Part shown: piece by piece, positions 51,901 through 61,886 of the stretch
How the letters are laid out: the number at the start of each line of letters is the position of its first letter
Position numbering within the stretch: position 1 is the stretch's first letter
Assembly: GCA_949358305.1 (NCBI GenBank)
Contig: OX442321.1
Coordinates: 8,829,605 to 8,893,604 of the forward strand
Source of the DNA: Strigamia acuminata
Lineage: Eukaryota > Arthropoda > Chilopoda > Geophilomorpha > Linotaeniidae
Reading direction: 5' to 3'
Length of the DNA stretch: 64,000 bases
Program-made: the position numbers and the translations under genes
Notes under the pieces: model-generated
Databases searched by the model: none
The model's input: the letters and a program-made list of their open reading frames with translations, nothing else
Told to the model about the DNA's origin: nothing

Positions 51901-53788
51901 TTTGAGTGAAGAAACTTTACCTCAGTCACGTAAATGTGTGCATGAATTTTCGTGTGAAATGTACGGTATTCAATGTTAGGGTAGGTGTGGCTGACGATGA
52001 GAGGTGAAGGGAGTTTGTAGATTGAGTTATCTGAAAAATGAAAGAGGCCTCTTGTGTGAGCAAAAATGTCTATTTTTAAACCGTCTTTTAGGTGCAGAGA
52101 AAGTCCCGTTTTTTAACTTGTTTTTTATTTTTATATATTTTTTTTCTTGTTTATTTAAAGGGTAATGCAGACAAGTAATGACGACGCTTCTAAATTTGTA
52201 AAAATCTTAAGTAAATCTGCTAGAAATTACCTTCTGCCTGAAGATTTTACTCCTTTAATTCAGGTTAGTTATCTTGGTTTGGATTTAAGTACCGTTAGTG
52301 ATGGATGCAAACGTTATTTTTAATAGGATGTTGTGAATTCTCATCCCGGATTGACATTCCTTAAGGAAGCTGTCGAATTCCATTCGCGATATGTGCACAC
52401 GGCATGCATTAAATTGAAATGGCAAATTATATCAGTAGGTAATAATTTATTTATTTTTGTGTAGGTCATAGCCAGGATCTATTACAGCGTCAATCGATCA
52501 TGGACTGGGCGTATCATATCACCTGAATTAAGGAAAAGTACTTTTCTACAGGTTTGTATCGATTTTTGCACGTGAAATTTGACTTAACGTTTGGATTTTA
52601 ATCGTTTCAGACGGTTGCATTACTGGAGGAGGAGGATGACATCAATCAAATTACAGATTATTTCTCTTACGAACACTTTTATGTAATTTATTGCAAGTTT
52701 TGGGAATTGGATAAAGATCATGATTTGTATATAGATAAATCGGATCTCAGTCGACACAATGATCATGGTAGGGGATTTTTTTTTCTAACTTAATTTACGA
52801 TAATTTTAATAATTTACGATAATTTAATGAATTTAATGCGCAGCAATTTCTTCGCGGATGATTGAGCGGATATTTTCGGGTGCAGTGACTCGAGGGAGAA
52901 ACCAGAAGGAGCAGAAAATGAGCTACACAGAGTTTGTTTGGTTCTTAATGTCTGAAGAAGACAAAAGGCATCCAACTAGGTATAAAAACTCATCTCATCC
53001 TATCGCAAAGCGAGAACTAAATATTTCATTTTATTTCTTTCAGTATTGAATATTGGTTTCGTTGTATGGATTTGGATGGCGACGGTTATTTATCAATGTA
53101 CGAATTAGAATATTTTTATGAAGAACAATTACAACGGATGGAGGCATTGGGTATTGAAACGTTGCCTTTTAAGGATTGCTTATGTCAGATGTTGGATATG
53201 ATACGGCCAAAGACACCTGGTAAAAATATACCAAAGGGGATTTTTTTTCAAAAAGTTGTGCCTTGTAACTTAGATTTATTTGATTTGAATTAAAGGCTCG
53301 ATATCGTTAAGCGATTTGAAAAGATGTAGGATGACATCAATATTTTTCGACACTTTTTTTAATTTGGAGAAATATTTGGATCATGAACAAAGAGATCCAT
53401 TTGCATCACAGAGGGTAAATGATAATTTTTGACTTATTAACATTGTGGCTAAACACGAATGGGTAATTCGCAGGACCATGATGGCGAAGGAGGAGCGGAG
53501 ATGTCAGACTGGGATAGATACGCGGCAGAAGAGTACGAGTTTCTCGTTGCCGAAGAAGGAGCCAATGAACAACAAGAAGACTTGTAGGATTTATGAAATT
53601 TGTGACATTTGTTGATGTGTAATCGTTTTTTTGTGTTATTTAATAGAGTTTATGAAGATGAAGAGGATGAATTGTCTTCTAGTTTGGACAAATTGGCCAA
53701 AGTTACTTCCAGAAAGTCTAATGTGGACTTGGAAGAGGATTATGCGGATTACGCAGATTATGCAGAGTCGGATGATTATCAATATTGA
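44938..53788 (+). CDS. PPP2R3B-like: PP2A B'' regulatory subunit, short PR70-type isoform
   Basis: Targets the PP2A core enzyme to substrates and responds to calcium through EF hands. Isoform-specific exons 44938-44968, 45035-45160 and 45279-45454 encode [20 protein letters not shown]..., then a Ser/Pro-rich linker. The [10 protein letters not shown] stretch matches the N-terminus of vertebrate PPP2R3B (PR48/PR70), VDELFLYWLS. The last of these exons ends in phase 0, so it joins directly to the shared exon 51332-51568 and all later exons listed under the long isoform. The total is 592 aa (111 specific plus 481 shared), close to human PR70 (575). If exon 45279-45454 is not spliced, the frame ends at once (stop near 45464-45466), giving only about 114 aa. 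The large exon 47154-48878 would be skipped. Confidence 0.8.
45949..45976. repeat. (TA)n microsatellite
   Basis: About 14 perfect TA units after an A run. Likely polymorphic. Confidence 0.9.
46130..46143. promoter_or_regulatory. X-box-like motif (RFX)
   Basis: GTAACCATGGCAAC fits the consensus GTNRCC-N(0-3)-RGYAAC bound by RFX factors, with a 2-nt spacer. It lies about 1 kb upstream of the long-isoform start at 47154. Whether it acts on PPP2R3 is unknown. Confidence 0.4.
46624..46647 (+). repeat. GGTT tandem repeat
   Basis: Six GGTT-like units in a row. Short microsatellite in the presumed promoter or 5' UTR region of the long PPP2R3 isoform. Confidence 0.8.
47154..53788 (+). CDS. PPP2R3A-like: PP2A B'' regulatory subunit, long PR130-type isoform
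   Basis: Exons: 47154-48878, 51332-51568, 51641-51744, 52161-52263, 52327-52401 (or 52434), 52465-52551, 52611-52767, 52844-52979, 53044-53219, 53296-53414, 53474-53583, 53647-53788; 1056 aa with the first choice (human PR130 1150). The first exon begins [20 protein letters not shown]; its [18 protein letters not shown] block matches the PR130 N-terminus. A long disordered Ser/Lys-rich stretch follows. The shared body has [11 protein letters not shown], the first EF hand [12 protein letters not shown] (residues 811-822) and the second [12 protein letters not shown] (884-895), both with their calcium ligands, then YFYEEQ and [18 protein letters not shown]. The C-terminus is acidic and Tyr/Asp-rich. 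Very strong overall similarity to the family makes this certain; the start and one donor are less sure. Confidence 0.95.
48879..51331 (+). other. PPP2R3 intron before the shared exons
   Basis: A 2453-bp GT-AG intron (donor CAG|GTAATA, acceptor TTTACAG), the longest in the coding part of this gene. T-rich runs and A/T simple sequence, no nested gene seen. If retained, the long frame ends at 48974 and gives a 606-aa protein without EF hands. Confidence 0.75.
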
Positions 53789-54670
53789 CAGAAGTGTCAA
53801 TTAAATCGATTTTGGGCGTTTCCCCATTCATCTCTACTTGAGCCTTTCACGTGCCTCCTAGAGATTAAAAAAGTGCTATGCAAAATGTATTAGTTTTGAT
53901 GGCGAATATTTTTTTTAGATAAAGACTTATCTTCAAGGGCAAAGCGACAGTTTTCTGTCGTGAGAAAATAATTTTGGTTAATTGCCCAAAATGAGTGGAA
54001 AGTGGTTTCAAGATGGATGTTTCATTTATAGCAGGCATTTGAAATGAAATGTGTTTTTTCTTTTTTTAAATGGCGATTTTTTTGTTTTTGTTTTTGTTAA
54101 TGTGTAAACTAATTATTTAATTTTGTATATTTAAAAATTTAAATTAAACAACTTATTTGTTTATTTATGTTTATTTTGCAACAAAATTTGAGGTCGTGTA
54201 TAACTGTGTGGATAGGTTTTGTGCTTTGTGAAATTTCAAAGAAGTTGAATTTTATGCTTTTATTGAATTCATTCTTTTTTTTTCCTTTCCTTTTCTTTTT
54301 GTTTTCTTTCTTATTTAAGTTAATGCAAGTCTTCCACTGGTTGGATAGACATTTTGTGCTCACTTTTTTCAAAACTAATTTTTCACTTTTTATAGATATA
54401 GTGTTTTTGTGAGAATGGATATAAGTTAAAACTTGTACAATTGTGTTTTAGTTTTCAATACTATATTTTACTTATATACATTTCAGCACATATTTTTTTT
54501 GCTTCTATTTTTTTCGTGCCGAAATGTACATTTTTCACTTCAAAGAGACTGTATAGCCTTAAAAAACAATTTTGAGTGTTTGATTTTTATTTCAATATCT
54601 TAATTTGACATCTGCATTAGGTTTATTACATCTGGTAAAAACTTTAATAAATGTTTGATTAAAGAAGTAA
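53789..54670 (+). other. PPP2R3 3' UTR
   Basis: AT-rich sequence from the stop codon to just after AATAAA at 54646-54651. A minus-strand AATAAA (TTTATT on plus, 54622-54627) lies inside it, so the convergent VWA gene may end within this UTR. Frames at 54139-54412 on both strands are low in complexity and not genes. Confidence 0.55.
54646..54651 (+). terminator. poly(A) signal of PPP2R3
   Basis: AATAAA about 860 nt after the PPP2R3 stop codon; no better-placed signal was seen before it. Confidence 0.5.
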
Positions 54671-54972
54671 GTGCAGAATTTCCTTTTATAACTTATTCAA
54701 TAGTTGTCATACGAAAACCAAATGGCTTAAATTTAAAAATCACCAATAGATGACCACTGAAAACGCTGAAAACACTGGCAGCTATCTTTAACTTTCACCA
54801 TACATTTCGTAAAACAGTAATATAAAAATGTAATACATTTTCTTTAAAACAAGATTTTTTCTTTTTGATTAATGATGGTTAAAAAAAATTAAGTGTACAT
54901 ATTTAAATTGTATATATATCAGAAAATATGTTTAGAAAAAGAATACAGCATCAACAGTGAATCCAAAATGAT

Positions 54973-57900
54973 TTAAAACATTGATGAAATAACGCACAAA
55001 ATCAACAATGGTATTGTTATTTTGGCAATGCAACCACTGCAACGTCCATCTATGAAACAAAATTAATCAATACACGAAAATTCAAATTTTAGAGTAAATT
55101 TTGAATTACTTTCTACTTTGATAGTATAGGCAACGTCGTCATATGTTCTGCACACAATTCCACCAGCTACAATTTATCACAAAAGAATTACCATAAATCT
55201 TGTTCAGTAATTTTATTAATATATAATTGTTACCACGTTGGGAATGACCAGTGAACTGACAAGCCCCAGACTCTGACTGATCTTTTCTCTTAATCTGAAT
55301 GTAAAATGCTGGACAGTAACCTGCAGCGTAATCACTGCATGGATCACCAAAAAACATTGGATTGGGATTACCACCACTCAAGATATCTTTACAGTTCAAA
55401 TCTGTAAGCCGATTATTAGGTATTTTAAACAGTTCTGCGTCTCTGGAAATACATGCTTCTAACATCACTCCTTGTGCTCGAACCTAAAGCGTAGCAACAA
55501 TAATTTTACCAATGTATCCCAGTAGATGAGTTCATTAACTTACATCAATCTTCAATTCTTTACTCAGATTAAACATTGATGAAGGCATCATGTGGAACTG
55601 GCGGGAGAAAGGGCGCAAAGAGCCCATAATAGTGTGTTGACTAGTTCGCTCTTGCCGTTCACAATAGGGATAGAATATAGTAGCACCCACTGGACAAATA
55701 ATACATTTTTGTAAAGTTACACTGTGTCCTTTTATTTAATTTCATTACTTACCTCGTTTCAGATGGTCTGTATAAAATTTAGCAGCACGATCGTGCATTT
55801 GTGTAACAGTCCCCAAAATTGGCAGGAAATCAAGAGAATTATCTTTGCCGATGAACGGTTCCACATCTCCTCTGTTTCGGCCTGCACCGATTATTTTAAC
55901 TTCTGGATGATCTTTACGGAAGTGTTCCATTTCCCACATTACTTCTTGGCTGTGGGAGACGCCGGTTGATCGGAAAAACAACACAACCTAATAGAAAATT
56001 AAATGTTGACACAAATCAAGTGGTTGAAGAATACTAGTATAACTAATACGATACCACGCCCGGTCTGCTGGTAATTTCACTGTTGTTGATGTCATTGCGG
56101 GTTTGCTTTTTTCTGTCTATCAGCATTTGTTTGAGAGCTCGAATCGTTTCAATAGTCGGATCGCCGTAACCAGTGATACGCAACTTTGCTGTAGGTTAGA
56201 AAATTTTATTTGAGACTTAATTTCTATTGAAATGAGCAACAAATACTGAACTGACTTCTATCGAAATTCAGCACATTGCACTTCCATTCTGCTACTGACG
56301 AACTGGCATTTATTGGCATGAAATGGTGAAAGAGGTTTTGGTTTTCAATGTATAATCCAATGTGACTCGTGTGTGGCGAGATATCCAAGTAGCTAGCTAC
56401 ATTCCTTTAAAAATAATAACATTTGCCAACGATTTTTTTAACCATATGACAAACAGGGCTTACGTGACAAAAGCGGCCATTTCATCATAGCGACCTTGGC
56501 TTTGAAAATATCCACTATCAATGACAACATAGAGGTCGATTAACGGATAGACTTCTGGAATAAATAAATGCACGTGATTAATTAGTATTACGAAATAAAG
56601 ATATCAAATTGGATCCTCATACTTGTGTCTGTATTCGATGCTAAAACTTCACACTTCTGTTGACTTGGAAAATTATAATTGGCTAAAAAAAAAATACAAA
56701 AGCAGAAATATTAAAAAAGCCAATTTAGAATTTAAAATTTACCTTCAGTATAGTTTGTCCTGATATTGCTAATTAACACTTTTGCCGAGTCAAATGCCTT
56801 GTCCGGAGATTTTGTACCGGCCATGCTATATCCCAATAACAGAATCGCTTTTTGAAGTTGCTCAGTGATGTGCCCGTACTGATCACCATCATTTTTCAAC
56901 TCCTCTCTAAGCTGATTGATACGATTACACGCGCGATTATTTCGATCATGTTTGAACCCATCGCCATAATACATGCGAAGAACTTGGCTGAGTAAAATTT
57001 GATCGGGATAATTTTTCCAAACACTTTTACCAATAAAATAACCTACGCAATCAAAGCATGAGATTAATTTTACAAAGCACAATCAACTTGTATTATTAAG
57101 TCACCGTCAAAACTTCCAAACAACAACGCATCGGTCATTGACGTTGCTTGTGAGTTAAGTGTGTATTCAGTCGGACAAATCGTGTCGTTCCACGTGCCCC
57201 TAGGACCCAAATCAAATTTTTTTCTTTGTCCATCTAAAGCCAAATTTACTATTGGATAAAGTAACTGTTTGTTAGGAAATAGGAATCTCAAATTGACCGT
57301 TTAATTAAATATTTCTTTTACAACATACTTGCGTAAGTGGCAGCATCCAATTTGATCATTTGCTCGTTATTTAAACTAGAGTCAATGCTACTATCCACTT
57401 CACTAAATCGTATTGCGCTCGAATCCCCCCTCATCAATGCAATTCCAGCCAAAACAGAGCCTATAGCTACTGCTTCTCCAGAAGGAGTGTACACTACACC
57501 TCTTTCACGAGGAAATCGTGAAAATTCGCTTCTTTCTTGTCTGAAATTATTTAAATTGTGCTATATCGGTAGTTAATTTTTTTTGTAGCATGTGGTTGAA
57601 CTTACTGGTTATAAATTTGTCTGCGTCTTCTTGGTGAGGGCGTAATGGGTCTCCAATTGAAGTCATCTTCTTCATTCATACGAGTTTTGTTGATGCTATG
57701 TGATAGCATCCAATGAAGAGCGCACTAAAATGAAGTTTTAACAAATATTTTAATCTTTCAGTAAATATTTCATATCAGTCGTGTATATTGAATTGGATTC
57801 AAACCTTTTCATCATTTGTAAGAAAGTCTACTGAAGGGTTCGAGAAATCTTGCTGAGAAATAATTTTCAGGATGATGTTGCCTCTCTTGTGTTCATATAA

Positions 57901-58329
57901 ATCCAACTCGTAATGAGGAACAGTTTCTCCATGGCGAATTTTTTCACTCGTTACACCATCTACTCGAAATCTAAATACACAAAAATGTTTGTTTAATGTA
58001 CAAATTAGGAAAAATAATAATAACAATTTGAATACCGTTTTAGCAAGTACGTTGCGAGGTATGTTGCATGGGCGTTATTAAAAGAAGTATGATTTTCAAT
58101 TCTCTCCACTATTGCCAACAAATTATCAAGACTGAAAGGAAGCTGTTGACGACTCATTGTATAGCGAGTGTCATTATAACAAACCGCCAAATGACTTTGT
58201 GACGGGTCCAGAAAATCCTGGCCAACACAAACTGAAAAAAGTTCAAAATGGTAATATTGAATGTATATTTTTGAACACTGATAACTTACCATTTAAAAGG
58301 TATATCACGGCAAAAGCAAGACGAATCAT
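54973..58329 (-). CDS. secreted, likely GPI-anchored VWA-domain protein
   Basis: Sixteen exons (high to low): 58329-58290, 58231-58036, 57970-57805, 57724-57606, 57540-57329, 57248-57105, 57042-56743, 56682-56623, 56554-56464, 56404-56256, 56188-56055, 55987-55753, 55689-55544, 55483-55234, 55166-55110, 55049-54973. They total 2376 nt in frame: 791 aa. Order: signal peptide MIRLAFAVIYLLNVCVG; propeptide-like region; basic site RRRRQ (166-169) of furin type; conserved YTPSGEAVAIGSVLAGIAL; WNDTICPTEY...LLFGSFDGYFIG; a VWA-like domain (about 413-610) starting DLYVVIDSGYFQS, in which the metal-binding DxSxS has become DSGYF; a Cys-rich part; and a hydrophobic tail (ITIPLLILCVISSMF) without following charges, as in GPI signals. 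N-glycosylation sequons occur (NDT, NHT, NKT, NYT). I do not know its function. From memory it resembles an uncharacterised arthropod family, and the VWA/GPI layout distantly recalls calcium-channel alpha2-delta subunits. Confidence 0.85.
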
Positions 58330-59384
58330 TTCGTCTGTAACGCTTAAAACTTTATGAGTTTATGACACGTGTTTATTTTCCCCCAAATATTAGTCTATTG
58401 CACTGTGATCTAACCACTAAAACACCCGGAGACGCCCTACCTTTCTTATCTAAAATGATAAATAAAAATTCTTTCATTTTGCAGTTCGAGTTTACAAATA
58501 ATAAACTATATCAATTATAACTGTGGATTGTAGTTTATTTTTAACGGCAAATAAAACGAAAATACTTTAACGTGTAACTTACCTTGAAATACCTTACAAA
58601 GTTGATGTAAAACTAAAAGTTTGGTACAAATTTACACCCTTGTTTAGGAAAGTAGTGCGCACCCAATATCAAACTTTGCACCTGTGATAATTCGACTGAT
58701 AACCTTTATCAGAAACTGACAAATAGAGGTAAAAATAATAATGATTATTTATTCAATATTATTTCTCGTACACCGTACACTTTGTTAACCACCACTTACA
58801 CGTTGAACAAAAATCTAAGCTGTAATTACATCGATTCAAATGTTAGTAAAAGATTTACAAATATAAGCTAAAACATTGATTTTCTGTTCTTTATTTCATG
58901 CAATTGATCAGATGATGTTTTTATATGAGTGCTGTTAAGCACAAATGAATCCAGTACTGGAATTCCACATTCCACACCCGTTTGGTAAACATGGCTCTGA
59001 CTGTCCGTCACCTAAGAATTGAAACATAATTAAATTCAATAAATTTTCAATAAATTTAAAAATAAACATTACGTATAATAATTCCATGTTTTAATTCGTT
59101 ATATTTTAAATTTACCTATAGACCGTTTAAATTCCTTTGACCCAAAACCAATATCTGATAACACCTGCGTGCGAGTGCAATGTCCTAATCAAATCTCAGT
59201 TGCACAATGTAAATCACGAAGATGCTTATCAGATAATCAATGTCCAGCAAGTGCAAAATGTGATATATAATTTGTGATAATCTCTGCATTATTCTAAAAC
59301 TTGGACATAGCACGGTTGACAGAACAAACCGCTGGAATTTATTTAATTGAACACAAATTAATAAAATGAAACTCGATGGTTAAA
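58330..59384. other. upstream region of the VWA gene
   Basis: AT-rich intergenic sequence, presumably the promoter and 5' UTR of the minus-strand VWA gene. No other gene seen. Confidence 0.55.
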
Positions 59385-59403
59385 TCAACAGAATGTCCTT
59401 TTA

Positions 59404-59577
59404 TTTTTTTGAATTAGAGCGTTTTTGGGCCATTGACTTAACCGGTCCAAAGTGGAAATCATTCGAGCAAAACTTTGCCAGCTCAACGTTTTCCTTTCCC
59501 CAGTCATCCGCTGTAGTGACGATATCCTCTTACACAAGTTTGTTCTTAACAACAAAATCATTACACCGAACCGCCAT
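59404..59577 (-). pseudogene. small ORF with one in-frame stop
   Basis: Starting at ATG 59577 on the minus strand the frame reads MAVRCNDFVVKNKLV, then one TAA (59532-59530), then EDIVTTADDWGKENVELAKF and 22 further residues to a stop. Both halves are in the same frame and have the composition of real protein. Possible readings are a small gene disabled by one substitution, a downstream exon with an unseen start, or chance. A plus-strand frame (59393-59731) covers the same bases but is less protein-like. I do not recognise the sequence. Confidence 0.25.
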
Positions 59578-59624
59578 AATGGCTTCATGCCACATTGACC
59601 AATATGCACCGCGATCAACAAAAC

Positions 59625-59668
59625 ATTACCTAGCAACCATAGAGCAACCTAGATGGTTGCTAAGCGAC
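59625..59668. promoter_or_regulatory. paired X-box-like motifs, likely bidirectional promoter
   Basis: GTTGCTAGGTAAT (minus strand, 59625-59637) and GTTGCTAAGCGAC (plus, 59656-59668) both resemble RFX X-boxes, and a third GTTGCT half-site (minus strand, 59643-59648) lies between them. A CCAAT element is close by (near 59599). The pair separates a minus-strand frame from plus-strand transcripts. RFX sites often mark genes for cilia, but no flanking gene is a known ciliary gene, so the role is open. Confidence 0.35.
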
Positions 59669-59762
59669 GTGTTTTTGTTTGTGATTAAAGCCAAGGCCAG
59701 ACTACGGCCGGCCCGGCCGCAAGCTCATTAGTTATAAATTTCCAGTTCTCCGCATACCCTCA

Positions 59763-60150
59763 ATGTCTCATAGAAAGAAGGGTAAGAATGAATCACAAGG
59801 TTTGTCCTAACGTGTTTGTGCGACAGTAATAAGTGTGCGTTATGTGCGTTACAAGAGTGAGCAATAACCCTAACCATAGTCATGTGCATCGTTTTCATGT
59901 CTAACGTAATGGCAGCAGCTTCTTTTATAATTTAAGACTGTTTAAAAATAATTGATTGACGATAAAATGTGGACAGACTATAAATTAGATAGAAGGTGGT
60001 CGAAGAGCTTCTCTCAACTTGGAGGAACCGGGCAGGCGATGAATGTAAGTTTCGTGCGTACAGTTCAACGAGGAACTAATGCACAATTTATGTCTTTTGC
60101 AGCTCGTACAGCGCCGTAGTGTGCAAATGCAACGAACTATCAATAAATCA
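59763..60150 (+). CDS. possible small gene or 5' exons
   Basis: ATG at 59763 starts MSHRKK and runs into a strong donor (AAG G|GTAAGA, exon end 59781). Further on, DYKLDRRWSKSFSQLGG... ends at AAT|GTAAGT (exon end about 60047), and after an acceptor (TTTTGCAG, about 60102) LVQRRSVQMQRTINKS reaches a stop near 60150. Joined in frame this gives about 45 aa; alternatively the second exon starts at its own ATG (MWTDYKL...). The acceptor before DYKLD is weak. The product is not recognised. It could be a micropeptide gene downstream of the X-box promoter, or untranslated leader exons of the peptidase-like gene 90 bp further on. Confidence 0.35.
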
Positions 60151-60241
60151 TAAACCATCGACCATCGACAGACACCGACGCATATTTTTCTCATTACTTT
60201 TTATTTTTTTAACACTTTTACGTTTTCTATATTAAACCATA

Positions 60242-61408
60242 ATGGGAAATGCTTCAATGATTTTGTGCCATCCCGGACAGAGCCCGACCATCACAGGTGA
60301 TGCCGTCCGAGCTCGAGCAGCAGGGGACATTGTAAAAAGTTACAAGTCCACCGCACCGGTCATGGTATGTGGCGGCCCCGGTGCGTCCTGCATGGTGCCC
60401 GATTTGATAATGGGAGCCAGTTATGTCAATTACGTGCCCAATTTAAAATGTTCTTTGGAAGGGGGTGTAAAAGTCTGGTGGTTTCCTGCTGACTTTTGTC
60501 AATCACGCCTCGGAGATCGGCTTATAGGTAACGCAAGAAGTAATTTCTTCAATCTAGTCGAGCAAATAAAACGTATTTGTCATTAACATAATGATTTGTA
60601 TGACGGTTTTCCAACAGGTGGAACAGGCAGCAATGCTTGCACCATTATCACATTACTTATGGCACACAAGATCCATTCGTTGGGAATACAAATCTGGGGT
60701 CATGAAGACCAGCCACTCAATCGACAACTGATGAGCGCTTTTGCAGAGAGCATCATTGATGGGAATGACATCCACGAGCGTCTCATGGCAAGTGGTCCGA
60801 TGAGAAACCCAAATCTCACACTCCCAGAAGCCATGGAAGCATGTAGGGGTCGTTTCGTCAATTTAGTCGAATGGGTATTAGCAAATGTATACAAAGGACG
60901 CGACGAATCCGATTGATGATTTAAATTTAATTTAGGATAGCACGGTGTATCATTCAAAAATGCGCACAACCCTGTTTGATAATTTACACAGGGGGATCAT
61001 GCGATGGGAGCTCCAAGGAATGCCTCCCACTCCCGGATGTGATTTATACATTGTGCTTATCGCCGATCAACGATCAGTACTGTTAGTTTTCCAAAGAGCA
61101 CTGAACAGAGTAAGAATTTATTCAATTCATTGATTTTATTGATTTAATTGATTAATTTATCATGTTGTGCTATTTTCAAGGTGACGTTGATCGACTCCCA
61201 TTCACATTTGCAACACGGTGCAGTTGTAGCTCAAGCAGGGGTCTCTCAACTAAAGGAATTGTGTCTATGGTATGACGACATGTGCTGGCGGTTCTACGAG
61301 TCACGGCCATGCTGTTATGAACTTTCCTACCTGTACTTCCAATCACCTGCTTTCCCCAGTTTCAATGTTCGGCGGTTACATTACCGTGGAGCAAATTCGC
61401 GATGGTAA
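60242..61408 (+). CDS. putative papain-fold cysteine peptidase (C76-like)
   Basis: Exons 60242-60527, 60618-60874, 60936-61109 and 61181-61408, all GT-AG, give 314 aa. Visible motifs: QSRLGDRLIGGGTGSNACTI, with Cys103 placed as a catalytic nucleophile at the start of a helix, and LIDSHSHLQHGAVVA, where Asp244-x-His246 matches the D-x-H dyad seen C-terminally in peptidase C76-like papain-fold enzymes. Between them lie helices with no membrane segments. No signal peptide is visible, so a cytosolic or nuclear enzyme is expected. The first ~85 residues are not recognised. The C76 comparison is from motif memory and not verified; C76-like enzymes are best known as viral deubiquitinases and also occur in mobile elements, so a transferred and domesticated origin is possible. 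The spliced, uninterrupted frame argues that it is a working host gene. Confidence 0.72.
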
Positions 61409-61886
61409 CGGGCGACCGGACTCTCTTTAAAGGAAATCGAATTTTTTATTTTATTTTCTGACCTTTTCGTGAAAAGAAAATCTATTTCCTCTTGACCTTT
61501 CAAATCGGAGCTTGCCGCCTGTTTAATTGTTTGCATTTGAAACCACGTAAAATTCCAAACTTGTTGTAACGGGTTGCGGTTCTAGTCATTGCGAATAAAG
61601 CGTGTATATAACTTTTCAAAAAACCTGCTCCTTTTTATAATTTTCAATTATCAATACCGGTATGAATTTTTATAATTCTAAGCGCCACCATCGATTGCGC
61701 TGTAAGAGGACCTGCATTCAGGAATATGCCACCGAACCCGTCAGGTAGAGCCACTAATCAAGGTCATGACGTTGTCTAGCCGAGCGAAGGCAAGGATGGC
61801 GATGTTATTTATACACACAAATATTCAACCGTTTCGATGATTTAGCAGCCAAATCGCGGCCAAATACCGTCGGAAATGAGACGAAA
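61409..61886. other. intergenic, MSL2 promoter region
   Basis: 3' end of the peptidase-like gene followed by the presumed MSL2 promoter. GGATGGCGATG near 61795-61805 resembles the YY1-type motif. No other gene seen. Confidence 0.5.
61594..61599 (+). terminator. poly(A) signal of the peptidase-like gene
   Basis: AATAAA 186 nt after the stop codon at 61406-61408. Confidence 0.5.

Noticed and set aside
59393-59731. 112-codon plus-strand frame
   Set aside because: Crosses the X-box-like promoter and overlaps the more protein-like minus-strand frame; no domain recognised.
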